DNA of 64,000 bases from Pseudocitrobacter corydidari (GCF_021172065.1 NZ_CP087880.1:2704583-2768582); one strand, 5' to 3'. Counted from the first letter of the stretch, positions 42,829 through 52,664 are shown. A program made the numbers and translations. The notes: a model not told the origin generated them from the sequence alone.

Positions 42829-44235
42829 TTAGCGGTGTTTACGGAAAAACCAGTGCGTGCAGTCCACAACCTCACCGCTTTTTGGGTCCGGGTGGTGGTG
42901 TAAAAAGGCGAAGCCGGGGCTAAAACCCAGCCACACGTCGCCGCGGTTCATTACCGCCGCCCAGCTGCGATCAAGGCTCGCATCCTGTTCCAGCCCCTGT
43001 TGGTAAGCGCTTAACAGCTCGGCGTAATAGGGCGCGTTGACGGCATAGGCGCAGCCGCAACCCGCATTGAAAATACGCGCGACACCGTGCATAGATTTCG
43101 TCGGGGTAAAGTTTTCATAGCGAGCACCAAGGGTCAGCCCTTGCCAGTCAATGTTCTCCAGCCCATTGAGCAGTTTGTTGACATAAAGAATCGTGTTCTC
43201 TTTTTTCACAAACTGAATGTCGGCATCCAGGATCAGCACATTACCCCAGCCCTGTTTTTGCGCCTTTTCCAGCACCTGGCAGTGGGTTTTTAGCTCCACA
43301 TCCTGTTTCATCACCAGCCAGAGCTGTTCGGCACAGATGCCAAACGCCAGCAACGCTTCACAGCGTGCCTGAAGCGTCGCGGAGTCGTTGTCATCAAACA
43401 GCACGGCGATCTTCTCAAACACTGACCAGTTCACCTGCGTGTTCACCGGAGCATTGCTCAGACGGTGATAGTGCGCCAGCAGATTCGGGTCGCTGACAAA
43501 ATCTTCAAGCGTCAGATCCACCGGGGTGGAACTGCTCATCACAAAATCTTTGTCGTAGGTATTATGGCTGTGCGAAATGCACAGCATGGATTGCTTCGGG
43601 TCTATCTGATGCACCGGGGTTTTGAAGCCATCCAGAAAAGCAGATTCTTCTGCCCGCGTCGCCGTATCGTCATAGCGATGTTTTTTCAGGAAATTGCGGT
43701 GAAAACCAAAGGTGCCATTCAGAGCATGGTTTCGACCAAACGCATGGGTGAGATAAATTTTATTCAGATGGCTGTACCAGATATAGAGCTGGTCAGTGCC
43801 GGAGAACTGCGCATTGTGTGCCTGCAGTTGCGCCACCTGATGGGAGATCTTTTGCGGTGGATAATAATCGTCGTCGTCGAAGCAGAGAATGTACTCGCCT
43901 TTCGCGAGATCATTGAGCATGTTACGTTTTTTCCCCAATACCAGCCGCTCTTTGCTGTGAATATAGCGGACATTAGGCTGAGCGGGATCGATCATCATCG
44001 CAATCAGGTCGGCATTGCTGGTCGGTGAATCATCGAGGATCACCAGCTCGCGTTTATCCGCCGGATAGTCCTGGTATTGCCAGATATAAAGCAGATAAGG
44101 CAAAAATTCACGGCGGTTATATGTTGGGCAAACCACGCTGACAAACGGTGTACGCTGCGGCGACAGTGCCTGCTGGCGTTTCATCAATGTGTCCATGAGC
44201 GTGGTTGCTCGCGGGGGAGTTTTTGCGGTAGTCAT
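42829..44235 (-). CDS. two-domain glycosyltransferase (GT2 plus GT25-like) in the flagellar locus
   Basis: The 468-residue protein begins with a GT2 domain (about 30-260): VSVVCPTYNRREFLPYLL, LVILDDSP and the metal-binding CFDDDDYYPP at 118-127. The second half (about 270-468) looks like a separate GT fold with NVLILDADIQFV at 332-343, GLTLGARYENF and FNAGCGCAYAVN. The LDAD stretch recalls the metal site of GT25-type enzymes; that label is tentative. No signal peptide is present, so it acts in the cytosol. Its place between lfiJ and the FliB-like gene points to modification of flagellin or another lateral component. The start at 44235 follows lfiJ by 5 bp. Confidence 0.75.
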   Translation of the reverse strand: MTTAKTPPRATTLMDTLMKRQQALSPQRTPFVSVVCPTYNRREFLPYLLYIWQYQDYPADKRELVILDDSPTSNADLIAMMIDPAQPNVRYIHSKERLVLGKKRNMLNDLAKGEYILCFDDDDYYPPQKISHQVAQLQAHNAQFSGTDQLYIWYSHLNKIYLTHAFGRNHALNGTFGFHRNFLKKHRYDDTATRAEESAFLDGFKTPVHQIDPKQSMLCISHSHNTYDKDFVMSSSTPVDLTLEDFVSDPNLLAHYHRLSNAPVNTQVNWSVFEKIAVLFDDNDSATLQARCEALLAFGICAEQLWLVMKQDVELKTHCQVLEKAQKQGWGNVLILDADIQFVKKENTILYVNKLLNGLENIDWQGLTLGARYENFTPTKSMHGVARIFNAGCGCAYAVNAPYYAELLSAYQQGLEQDASLDRSWAAVMNRGDVWLGFSPGFAFLHHHPDPKSGEVVDCTHWFFRKHR

Positions 44236-44240
44236 GGTTC

Positions 44241-44684
44241 TTATCGTTGTCGTAAAACGCGTTGCTGACGCAGCCAGCACTGAGCGGAAAGGGAATCGGT
44301 GGTTTTCTGTTCATGGCGAATTTGTGCTGTCTGGCGATCGGCGCGCTTTGCGTCCAGAACCTGCTCCAGGCTTTTCTCTCGCCGTGATTCTGACAGCAGG
44401 TTGCCCTGTAATTTTTGCGCTTCCAGTTGGGCCAGCGCCTGTTCCTGTTTCTGCCAGTCGATCACGCGTTGAATGTTATGTTTGTATTTCGACTGATTAA
44501 ACATCATTACCGCACTCCCGCTCTGAGGAGTCGCCAGCCCGGTCGCAAGCGAGGTCAGCGTGGTAATGTTTTTCTCAAAACGCTGGCAGACCTGATTCTG
44601 TGAAGCCAGCTTTGTGCTGAGATCCTCAACTTTACGGCTACGGAGCAGATGAAGATGTTCAAGCGTTGATATCAGTTTACTCAT
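44241..44684 (-). CDS. lfiJ: export chaperone-escort protein LfiJ (FliJ)
   Basis: The 147-residue protein is almost fully coiled coil (LEHLHLLRSRKVEDLSTKLA, IDWQKQEQALAQLEAQKLQG), the FliJ form. FliJ docks in the centre of the FliI hexamer and contacts FlhA. It follows lfiI by 9 bp. Confidence 0.88.
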   Translation of the reverse strand: MSKLISTLEHLHLLRSRKVEDLSTKLASQNQVCQRFEKNITTLTSLATGLATPQSGSAVMMFNQSKYKHNIQRVIDWQKQEQALAQLEAQKLQGNLLSESRREKSLEQVLDAKRADRQTAQIRHEQKTTDSLSAQCWLRQQRVLRQR

Positions 44685-44693
44685 CGTTCAACC

Positions 44694-46013
44694 TTATCCT
44701 GCCTGTGCCAGAGTGCACAGATCGCCAACAACGGCGGTAATCGGCGCGGGATCCTGCACTTCCTGTTGTAAAAATTGATTGATCGCGGGGGACAAACGCA
44801 CGGCTCTGTCGGCCAGCGCATCTGCGCCCGCGACGTACCCACCCAACGGTATCAGCGGTTTAATATTTTGATATTCAGCATAAAGTTGTTTAAGCGTGCG
44901 GGCGGCAAGCTGATGTTCACGCGGCGTGATTTGACTCATACAGCGGCTGATCGACTGGCCGATATCAATGGCCGGGTAATGCCCGGCTTCCGCCAGGTGG
45001 CGCGAGAGCACGATATGTCCGTCCAACACGGCACGGGCGCAGTCAACGATTGGGTCCTGCTGATCGTCACCTTCCGCCAGTACCGTATAGATTGCGGTCA
45101 TTGACCCTGTGCTTTCACTGTTGCCCGCACTTTCCACAAGCCTTGGGATCATGCCAAAAGCCGAAGGCGGATAGCCTTTGGTGGCAGGCGGTTCACCCAG
45201 CGAGAGTGCGATTTCACGCTGCGCCATGGCGTAGCGCGTCAGGGAGTCCACCAGCAGCAACACATCCTTGCCTTTATCGCGGTAGTAACTGGCAATGGAG
45301 TGACACAGTTCGGTGGCTTTCATGCGCATCAGCGGCGACTCATCGGCGGGAGCTGCGACAATGACAGATTTCGCCAGCCCTTCGGCTTTCAGCGAGTTTT
45401 CAATAAACTCTTTGACCTCGCGACCACGTTCGCCAATCAGCCCCACGACCACCACTTCAGCCTGGGTATAGCGGGTGATCATCCCCAGCAGTACGCTTTT
45501 GCCCACACCACTGCCCGCCATCAGCCCAACACGCTGGCCTTTACCGATCGTCAGCAAGCCATTAATTGCACGCACGCCAACATCAAGAGGCGCATCCACC
45601 GGCTGACGTTTTAAGGGATGAATTTGCGGAAGTTGCTGCGCCAGAAGCGTGTCGCCTCCGAGTTTACCTTTATCGTCAATAGGCTCGCCGAGCCCGTTGA
45701 CCACACGGCCCAGCCATTGATCGCCAATCATGACGCCTTCGCTTTTTCCGGCAGGAAACACGCGCGCACCGGCCATCAGACCGGAAGGCTGTTTGAAGGG
45801 CATCAGAAAGGTCACTTCACGATCGAAGCCAACCACCTGGGCTTCCATTATTTCGCCATCCACGCCTTCCACATGGCAGAGCTGGCCAACAGCCAGTCGG
45901 CAGCCGACACACTCGAGCAGAATACCGTTAACACGGACCAGTCGACCGGCAACGCGCGCGAGGTCTATATGCTCTATCGACTTTAAAGCCTGTTCAAAAT
46001 CAAGACTGCTCAT
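44694..46013 (-). CDS. lfiI: flagellar export ATPase LfiI (FliI)
   Basis: The 439-residue protein has Walker A GSGVGKS, Walker B region DVLLLVDSLTRYAMAQREIA, and other FliI signatures (IGERGREVKEFIE, GSMTAIYTVLAEGDDQQDP). It energises substrate delivery to the export gate at the cytoplasmic face. Its ATG overlaps lfiH by 14 bp. Confidence 0.96.
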   Translation of the reverse strand: MSSLDFEQALKSIEHIDLARVAGRLVRVNGILLECVGCRLAVGQLCHVEGVDGEIMEAQVVGFDREVTFLMPFKQPSGLMAGARVFPAGKSEGVMIGDQWLGRVVNGLGEPIDDKGKLGGDTLLAQQLPQIHPLKRQPVDAPLDVGVRAINGLLTIGKGQRVGLMAGSGVGKSVLLGMITRYTQAEVVVVGLIGERGREVKEFIENSLKAEGLAKSVIVAAPADESPLMRMKATELCHSIASYYRDKGKDVLLLVDSLTRYAMAQREIALSLGEPPATKGYPPSAFGMIPRLVESAGNSESTGSMTAIYTVLAEGDDQQDPIVDCARAVLDGHIVLSRHLAEAGHYPAIDIGQSISRCMSQITPREHQLAARTLKQLYAEYQNIKPLIPLGGYVAGADALADRAVRLSPAINQFLQQEVQDPAPITAVVGDLCTLAQAG

Positions 46014-46758
46014 TCGGTGATTCCGATAGCAGATTATCTTTCAACACCTCGACACACTGATCAAGACGGTGCTGACAGCCGACGTCCATTTCAGTGGTAT
46101 CGGTCACGACACGGCACTCCCCCGGCTCCAGCGCGGCATCGGCGGCCAGCCCCCACTCACGCGCTTTCTCTGGTTCCGCTTCGCTGATACGCTGGAATTC
46201 TTCTGCATTCAGCAGCACACGTACCTGTTCCGGCGGCTGTGGCAGGCTGGTCAGAGCCTCTTCGACCAACGCCAGTAGCTGTGTAGGATGCAGGGCCAGT
46301 TCACAGCGAATCACCTGACGGGTGACTTTCTCAACCAGTTGCAGCAGCTCTTCCCGACGGCGCTGTTCATAGCGTTCCAGATAGCCCTGCACTTCTGCGG
46401 TGATACGCTCAAACGGCGCGGCTGCATCCATAAACTGCTGGCGGGCCTGTTGTTTACCTTCTATCAGCCCTTTGCGCATTCCTTCATCGAACCCCAGACG
46501 CACGCCTTCCTGGTAGCCCTCTTCTTTCCCTTCCGACATACCCTGGGCAAAGCCCTGGTTCAAACCGTCCTGGAATCCCTCTTTCATTTGTTGCTGATAT
46601 TCAGCCGGATCGAGCACGTGCGTGCCTTCTTCTTCAGGCTGCGCGCTTCCAGGCATCCAGCGTTTACGCAACGGCGGGAATTTATGCAGGCGCGGTTTGA
46701 CTACCGCCTGACGGCGGGAAGTGAGTGCATCCAGCGGAAGGTTACGGCGTTTAAACAT
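46000..46758 (-). CDS. lfiH: export ATPase regulator LfiH (FliH)
   Basis: The 252-residue protein has the Gly-rich GxxxG repeat region of FliH (YQQQMKEGFQDGLNQGFAQG, MSEGKEEGYQEGVRLGFDEG) and a C-terminal V-ATPase-E-like domain (EELLQLVEKVTRQVIRCEL). It binds LfiI and the C-ring protein LfiN. Confidence 0.93.
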   Translation of the reverse strand: MFKRRNLPLDALTSRRQAVVKPRLHKFPPLRKRWMPGSAQPEEEGTHVLDPAEYQQQMKEGFQDGLNQGFAQGMSEGKEEGYQEGVRLGFDEGMRKGLIEGKQQARQQFMDAAAPFERITAEVQGYLERYEQRRREELLQLVEKVTRQVIRCELALHPTQLLALVEEALTSLPQPPEQVRVLLNAEEFQRISEAEPEKAREWGLAADAALEPGECRVVTDTTEMDVGCQHRLDQCVEVLKDNLLSESPNEQS

Positions 46759-46761
46759 CTT

Positions 46762-47790
46762 TTATTCCACCGTCTGCTCGGCAAAGAGTTGCACCTGAAT
46801 TTCGCCCTCTTCGGCGAGCTGGCGCACCACTTGCATAATCTCTTTACGTACCTGTTCAATACGGCTGACGGGCACTGGCCCCAGTCGCGCCGTGGTACTT
46901 TGCAGTAGCGTGACCTGACGTTTTGGCATGACGTTAAAGATAGCCTGACGCAGCACCGGCTCGGTTCCCTTCAGCGCCACAGCCCAGTCTTCAAGCGGGA
47001 TTTCATCCATCAGATGCTGGAGCGTCGCCGGTGTCTGGCGACTAAGAATGTAGAACTCGTACATCTCGTCTTTCAGATCGTCCACCACCTTCTCATCACG
47101 TTCGCGCAGTTGATCCAGCAGCAGTTGCTGGTTGCTCGGAATACGGTTAACGATGTTGGCGGCATGTTTAATGCCGATCACTTTTGAACCATGCTCGGAA
47201 AGCACGGCAACCCCGCGATCAATCAGGCGATCGAGTTCATCGATCACATCCCGGTTAATGTCATCCAGCCGCGCAATGCGGTAGATAATCTCATCCTGGC
47301 GTTCACCCGGCAGCACGTTGAGCACGCTGGCGGCAATATCTGGTGGCAGAAACGCGAGGAAAACAGCCTGAAGCTGTAAGTGTTCCTGATCGATAAGCGC
47401 CGCCAGTTGGGGTGTATCGACCCATTGCAGACGCGCCATGCGATAGCGGATTTCATCACCATAAATGCCGTTAATCACGCTACGGGCAATTTCTCCCCCC
47501 AGCGCTTTTTCCAGAATACTGCGCAGGTAGGTGCGGGAGGCACCATTAATGCCGCTCTGCTCGCGATAGTCAGAGAAGAAGTTATTCATCGCCTGACGCG
47601 CCTGATTCACTTTAACGTCATGTAGTCGCGCCATGGTTTCGCTCAGTAAAATCACCTCTTCACGATCCATCTTTTTCATCACCAGCGCGGCTGCTTCTTC
47701 GCCGACGCTCAGCAGCAGGATAGCCGCCTGCTCCAGACGGCTGCGCCCTGCACTGGCGTTATCATTCCGACTTACTGTTGCTTCGCTCAT
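46762..47790 (-). CDS. lfiG: motor switch protein LfiG (FliG)
   Basis: The 342-residue protein has FliG features: RLEQAAILLLSVGEEAAALV, VLNVLPGERQDEIIYRIARL, and the C-terminal torque domain with charged residues (TARLGPVPVSRIEQVRKEIM). It couples the C-ring to the LafTU stator. It overlaps lfiF by 29 bp. Confidence 0.95.
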   Translation of the reverse strand: MSEATVSRNDNASAGRSRLEQAAILLLSVGEEAAALVMKKMDREEVILLSETMARLHDVKVNQARQAMNNFFSDYREQSGINGASRTYLRSILEKALGGEIARSVINGIYGDEIRYRMARLQWVDTPQLAALIDQEHLQLQAVFLAFLPPDIAASVLNVLPGERQDEIIYRIARLDDINRDVIDELDRLIDRGVAVLSEHGSKVIGIKHAANIVNRIPSNQQLLLDQLRERDEKVVDDLKDEMYEFYILSRQTPATLQHLMDEIPLEDWAVALKGTEPVLRQAIFNVMPKRQVTLLQSTTARLGPVPVSRIEQVRKEIMQVVRQLAEEGEIQVQLFAEQTVE

Positions 47791-49444
47791 TGCTGTTGAT
47801 CCATTGTTTCAGTACATCTGCTACGCGCTCGGTTTCGCTCTGCGCCAGCACCTGGAGATATTCCACTTTCGTTTCCAGACCGGAACTCTGCGGCGGCAGG
47901 TGATCGTCATTGTTCTGGAAGCTCACTTTCGGCAACCCGGTTGCCAGACCGTCTTCCGTCGTTACCATCTCACCGGACAGCAAAGCAGGTTCTTGTTCGA
48001 TTTCGCTTTCGATAGCCACGCGTTCCGGGCGCCCAAAACGCTGTGCCAACGGACGCACGCCAAACAGCAGTGTTAACAGGGCCAGCAGGCCAATGCCGCC
48101 GTTCTGTCCCCAGTACTGCATCGATGGATCCTGCCACCATTTCAGTTCAGGCATCACTTCACTTTCGGGTGTGGTAAAGGCCAGTACGTCCAGAGTCAGG
48201 ACATCACCGCGTGTTTTTTCAATCCCGGCGGCGCTCTCCACCAGGCGCGTCATCGCAGCCAGTTGTTCTGGCGTTATCTTCGCCAGAGCGGGAGCGGTTT
48301 GATTCAGCGCCACAGCGACGTTCAGTTTTTCCAGTTTGTACGCCGGGTGACGAATATGGCGAATATCACGATCGAAGGCGTATTTACGCTGTTCCTGGCT
48401 ACGCGTTGAGAGCGAACGGGGATCGGCCGTGGTGGACGTGCCCGCATTAGGCTGGGCACCCGCGGCCTGATTAGCCGCAGCCTGCGGGGCCTGGTTAACC
48501 GGGCGATTACTCAGCGAACCCGGAATCCCAAAAGCCATTTCGTTGGTGGTGTTCTCCTGGCTCACCTGTTCATCGCTGATACGGGGATCTTTCCCCAGCC
48601 GCTCCTGCGTCTCTTCGACGCGGCTCAAATTGACATCGGGAGCAACGCTGATACGGAAGTTTCCGGTGCCAACCAGTGAGGTCAGCAGGCTGGCGATATT
48701 CTGGCTCGTATCTGCGCGAATACGCTGCACTGCATCGTTACCGGCACGATTACCGGCCAGGGAGCCATCCGGCCCTTCGATGCCTGCCGACAGCAGATTA
48801 CCGGCCTGATCAACCACCCGAACGTTAGCAGGAAGCATACCCGGCACACTGCCTGAAACCAGTTGAACGATAGACCCAACCTGTTGTTCATCAAGCTGTT
48901 TTCCATAGCGTAACTGCACCATTACCGAAGCACTGCTGCCGGGTTTATTGGCCAGCACAAAGGAACTGGCTTCGCTGATCCCCAGGTGGACGCGGGCATT
49001 TTCTACCGTGTCCAGTGCCATGATGCTTTTTGCCAGTTCCCCTTCCATGCTGCGTTTGTAGCGCACATTCTGGATAAACTGGCTGCTACCCAGCATCTCT
49101 TCTTTATCCATCAGCTCATAGCCATCGGGCGTGACAGCACTGATGCCTTTTGCCGCCAGCGCCATGCGGGCCTGGGAAAGTTTATTTTCGCTGACCAGAA
49201 TCTGGCCATTATCAGGATTAATACGGTATGGAATGGTTTCTGCGCCCAGTACTTCAACGACCTGCGCTACTGGCAGATTCTCCTGCGAACCGTAAAGCGC
49301 CACATAGCCCTGATTGCGGTTCCATAAGGAGAGGACAATGGCGAGCGCCAGCACCACGCCGCCGACGATGGCCAGTAATTGGGCTTTGTTCAGACCCGAA
49401 GGCAGTGCGACAGCGGGAAGACGAGATTTGATCTTGTTTAACAC
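47762..49444 (-). CDS. lfiF: MS-ring protein LfiF (FliF), GTG start
   Basis: The 560-residue protein has a membrane helix near residues 20-45 (LLAIVGGVVLALAIVLSLW), ring-building motifs (GKDPRISDEQVSQENTTNEM partly) and a second helix near 450 (GIGLLALLTLLFGVRPLAQR). It builds the inner-membrane MS ring. The start is GTG at 49444 with AAGG eight bases upstream. Confidence 0.95.
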   Translation of the reverse strand: MLNKIKSRLPAVALPSGLNKAQLLAIVGGVVLALAIVLSLWNRNQGYVALYGSQENLPVAQVVEVLGAETIPYRINPDNGQILVSENKLSQARMALAAKGISAVTPDGYELMDKEEMLGSSQFIQNVRYKRSMEGELAKSIMALDTVENARVHLGISEASSFVLANKPGSSASVMVQLRYGKQLDEQQVGSIVQLVSGSVPGMLPANVRVVDQAGNLLSAGIEGPDGSLAGNRAGNDAVQRIRADTSQNIASLLTSLVGTGNFRISVAPDVNLSRVEETQERLGKDPRISDEQVSQENTTNEMAFGIPGSLSNRPVNQAPQAAANQAAGAQPNAGTSTTADPRSLSTRSQEQRKYAFDRDIRHIRHPAYKLEKLNVAVALNQTAPALAKITPEQLAAMTRLVESAAGIEKTRGDVLTLDVLAFTTPESEVMPELKWWQDPSMQYWGQNGGIGLLALLTLLFGVRPLAQRFGRPERVAIESEIEQEPALLSGEMVTTEDGLATGLPKVSFQNNDDHLPPQSSGLETKVEYLQVLAQSETERVADVLKQWINSNERSNSKSE

Positions 49445-49454
49445 GATTAAAACC

Positions 49455-49823
49455 TTAGAGCGGAGTATTCATCACTTCGTCCAGAGCGCTGGTGAGCTTG
49501 TTGCGCACCTGCATCATGGCCGAGAAAGCGACACTGGCTTTCTGACTTTCGATCATCGCACCGGCTAAATCGTCGCTCTGACCCATTTCAATCGCCTTCT
49601 GTTTTGCGCCAGCGCTATGTTGAACAGCATCAACATTATTAATGGCGTTGTTCAGCACCTGACCAAAAGAGAGGCGTTCAGTGGCCGCAAACGCTGTACT
49701 GGCTGGTTGAATTGCCGCTTGTGCATCCACCGAGCCGGCAGAAGCGACGGCAGCGGTCTGCTGCATGCGGCTCAGTATTTCAAGCTGCGTTGAATTCACA
49801 CCTGTCGCACTTACTACATCCAT
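49455..49823 (-). CDS. lfiE: MS ring-rod junction protein LfiE (FliE)
   Basis: The 122-residue protein has the FliE C-terminal motif (MIESQKASVAFSAMMQVRNK, LTSALDEVMNTPL) and a helix with FGQVLNNAINNVDAVQ. It joins the MS ring to the rod. GGAT precedes the ATG. It starts 20 bp after lafK and leads lfiE-F-G-H-I-J. Confidence 0.93.
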   Translation of the reverse strand: MDVVSATGVNSTQLEILSRMQQTAAVASAGSVDAQAAIQPASTAFAATERLSFGQVLNNAINNVDAVQHSAGAKQKAIEMGQSDDLAGAMIESQKASVAFSAMMQVRNKLTSALDEVMNTPL

Positions 49824-49843
49824 AACTCAATCCTTTCCTGGCT

Positions 49844-50878
49844 TCAGGAGTAACACTCAAGATCAATACCTTCATCGCGCATCGAGGCGAGGCGGTAGCG
49901 TAAAGCCCGCGGGGTGATCCCTAAAAATTCAGCGGTTTTTGATTTGTTACCTTTGTGGCGCTTCAGCAGGTCGATGATGTACTGATATTCTGCGAGGCGA
50001 CCATGCAGCTTCACATCGCGAATGGCGGATGCGCCGCTGCTCTCCTGCTCGCGATAAGCAGGCATCATGTCAATAGCGGGCGTTTCAGGCAGCATGACGC
50101 GAGCGACCAGGCCAAAATCGGCGGCACTAATCTCTTCACCATTGCTCAAAATCATGCCGCGCTGAATAACATTCTCCAGTTCACGCACATTACCCGGCCA
50201 GTCGTAGCCCAGCAGAGCGGTGCGGGCATCATCACTCAGACGCAAATTGCCACGGTGAAAGGCGCGGTATTTGGCAATGAAGCGCTGGGCCAGCGGCAAA
50301 ATATCCTGCTTACGCTCACGCAGCGGCGTGATAGGAATCGGCACAACCGAAATACGGTAAAAGAGATCCTGACGAAAACGCCCTTCGGCGATTTCCAGTT
50401 GCAAATCTTTATTGGTGGATGCAATCAAACGGATATCCAGCGGAATACGTTTATGGCTGCCCAGGCGTTCAACTTCCTGCTCCTGTAATACGCGCAGCAA
50501 TTTCGCCTGAAGCGCCAGCGGCATATCACCAATTTCATCCAGCAGAAGTGTTCCACCATTCGCCTGTTCGAATTTACCGGCAACGCTTGCAACGGCACCG
50601 GTAAATGCACCTTTTTCGTAGCCGAATAAAATTGCTTCCAGCATACTTTCGGGAATCGCTGCACAGTTAACACCAACATAAGGTGCATCGTTACCACAGG
50701 CATGTTCATGAATGTATTTTGCAACACACTCTTTCCCCGTACCTGTTTCACCTGTAATGAGAACCGAAACATTATAGTTAGCAACACGGCGTGCTAACGC
50801 CATAACGTTAACACTGGCTGAAGAAACGGCAATAAAGCCGTTTTCATTGCGTTCTTCACGATCAATGATAATGCTCAT
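49844..50878 (-). CDS. lafK: LafK, sigma-54-dependent activator of lateral flagellar genes
   Basis: The 344-residue protein is an enhancer-binding protein. Its AAA+ domain has Walker A GETGTGKE (43-50), the sigma-54-binding GAFTGA loop (90-95) and Walker B LLLDEIGDM (111-119). A Fis-type HTH closes it (NKSKTAEFLGITPRALRYRL). Only about 25 residues precede the AAA+ domain, so no receiver or sensor domain is present. I take ATG 50878; the frame stays open upstream only with TTG or GTG starts, and no choice has a good ribosome site. It should drive the two sigma-54 promoters found at lafB and lfgB. Confidence 0.93.
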   Translation of the reverse strand: MSIIIDREERNENGFIAVSSASVNVMALARRVANYNVSVLITGETGTGKECVAKYIHEHACGNDAPYVGVNCAAIPESMLEAILFGYEKGAFTGAVASVAGKFEQANGGTLLLDEIGDMPLALQAKLLRVLQEQEVERLGSHKRIPLDIRLIASTNKDLQLEIAEGRFRQDLFYRISVVPIPITPLRERKQDILPLAQRFIAKYRAFHRGNLRLSDDARTALLGYDWPGNVRELENVIQRGMILSNGEEISAADFGLVARVMLPETPAIDMMPAYREQESSGASAIRDVKLHGRLAEYQYIIDLLKRHKGNKSKTAEFLGITPRALRYRLASMRDEGIDLECYS

Positions 50879-51391
50879 AAGGCGCACCAACAAAAAACAA
50901 ATAGTAGAAAAGACACTACTCAACTTTTATTAAACACACCGTGAAAGAACATTACCCCACACGTGATAAAATAGAACAAAACGAAATGTTAATAAAAATA
51001 AGTAGTTTGTTATACTTTCTTAAATAGACTTAATTCAGGAAAGTGCGCGCAGTATAACGAGGTTCTACGAATTGTCTTATTTTTAATGGGTATTAAAACA
51101 TTAATTCATGAAAATCAATAAGTTGCAAAAAATATTAATCGTGTTAAACGCAGATAAATAATGGATTAATAACCCATAGCCACTTGCAAATAAAGGCCTG
51201 TAATTGTCTAATCATTCCCCCTGATGAAAGGCGTATGAGTCTTCGCTCCGCGAAGGTCCCCGATGTTGTAGCAGAGCGACACGAGATTTAAAAAACTCAA
51301 ACGCTTCCAGGGATATTTTTTGTAGATAGCGCGATGAGTTGTAAAAATGTGCTATCACTCATTTTATCATTATCGTTAAGCCGGAATAGCC
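50879..51391. promoter_or_regulatory. divergent control region between lafK and lfiM
   Basis: This AT-rich 513-bp region separates the lafK and lfiM units, the top of the hierarchy. I see a short perfect hairpin at 51241-51255 (CTTCGC-TCC-GCGAAG) and a sigma-70-like extended -10 near 51010-51020, but no sigma-54 or LafS motif. Control by a master regulator at vegetative promoters is therefore likely, and LafZ is a candidate. Confidence 0.5.
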
Positions 51392-52273
51392 ATGTACCCA
51401 GTTTCACCGCGAATCAGAATCCATCAGTACGATGATTTGCCCGATCTCGTTAAACCGGAGATCAGCAAACTTGGTCGCCCATGGCATAAACTGCCCAAGT
51501 TGATGAATGACAGCTTTGACATTCTTGATGCGCGGCTGAGTATTTATTTTCTGAAGAAGCTTCGCGTTAATGCCGCATTAAAATCGATGACCTTTGCGAT
51601 AGATCAAAACTATAAAAATGCGCAAATATTCTCTACTCCATACGGGAATATTGCATTTGTTATCGACCGTATTTTACTGCTTAATATCCTTCATGATTAT
51701 TATGGGTTGAGCAAAGACAGTAATCATGTTGTCCCGGATGACACACTGCCGGTGACCAAAACCGAGGAGCGTCTGAAAAGTAAACTCGGGCTGGAATTAA
51801 CGTCACTGGTTATCAGCAAAGAGACGTTTGGCGAAGACCTCGATATTAAAGTCGATTATTCGACGCTGATCAGTCAATGGTCGTGGTGCATCACCTTTAC
51901 GCTCGAAGGTTATGACCACGGCAGCTTTACTGTGCTGCTCGACCATCGCCATGTCGATCAGATGCTGGCGTCCCTGCGTTCCCCGGACACCAGCCAGAAC
52001 AGTGCGCCAAGCGCCCCCCTTAGCCCGGCTCAAATCGAGCGTCTGTTTGATACGCTGCCGCTGAAACTGAATGGTCGCCTGGCCAGCCTGAATCTGACCG
52101 TCGCGCAAATTGCCGACATCAAACCCGGCGACGTCATTCCCATCGCCATTAACGAGCCTTTACCGGTATTTATCGGCAAAGAACAGATTTTTGAAGCTTC
52201 TATTGCAGAAGATCGCAGCAAGTTGTTCTTGTGCGATATCTATGACAAAACCACCGAGAAACACTATGAGTGA
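51392..52273 (+). CDS. lfiM: motor switch protein LfiM (FliM)
   Basis: The 293-residue protein has the CheC-like FliM core and a C-terminal SpoA domain (LPLKLNGRLASLNLTVAQIA, DIKPGDVIPIAINEPLPVF). The usual N-terminal CheY-binding EIDAL-type peptide is not evident, which fits a locus without chemotaxis genes. It opens the lfiMNPQR-lfhBA operon and overlaps lfiN by 8 bp. Confidence 0.88.
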   Translation: MYPVSPRIRIHQYDDLPDLVKPEISKLGRPWHKLPKLMNDSFDILDARLSIYFLKKLRVNAALKSMTFAIDQNYKNAQIFSTPYGNIAFVIDRILLLNILHDYYGLSKDSNHVVPDDTLPVTKTEERLKSKLGLELTSLVISKETFGEDLDIKVDYSTLISQWSWCITFTLEGYDHGSFTVLLDHRHVDQMLASLRSPDTSQNSAPSAPLSPAQIERLFDTLPLKLNGRLASLNLTVAQIADIKPGDVIPIAINEPLPVFIGKEQIFEASIAEDRSKLFLCDIYDKTTEKHYE

Positions 52274-52664
52274 TGTGCAACACGATCTGAGTCAATCTCT
52301 CGATCTGGACGATTTAAACCTCAGCGATATGCCGCAGGAAGAGACTGTAGAAGGCAATATTCGCCTCGATTTACAGTCAGAAACCCGCAATGCGCCAATG
52401 ACGGATATGCGAAAAATGGCGCTGTTCCGCCGTATTCCGGTGACACTGACGCTGGAGGTCGCCTCTGTCGATATTTCACTGGCAGAATTGATGACGGTAA
52501 ACAGTGATTCCGTTATTGAGCTGGACAAAATGGCCGGTGAACCGCTGGACATCAAGGTCAATGGAATTCTGTTTGGCAAAGCGGAAGTGGTTGTACTGAA
52601 TGATAAATATGGGCTGCGGATTATCGAGTTTAACGCCAAAGAGCTTGGTGAGTTGACGCGATGA
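52266..52664 (+). CDS. lfiN: motor switch protein LfiN (FliN)
   Basis: The 132-residue protein has an acidic N-terminus and a SpoA domain (IPVTLTLEVASVDISLAELM, DKMAGEPLDIKVNGILFGKA, EVVVLNDKYGLRI). It forms the lower C-ring and binds LfiH. The start at 52266 overlaps the lfiM end. Confidence 0.93.
   Translation: MSDVQHDLSQSLDLDDLNLSDMPQEETVEGNIRLDLQSETRNAPMTDMRKMALFRRIPVTLTLEVASVDISLAELMTVNSDSVIELDKMAGEPLDIKVNGILFGKAEVVVLNDKYGLRIIEFNAKELGELTR

Noticed and set aside
50923..50923. LafK start at the TTG of position 50923
   Set aside because: TTG with no ribosome site; the ATG at 50878 directly precedes the recognisable N-terminus, though the start remains uncertain.
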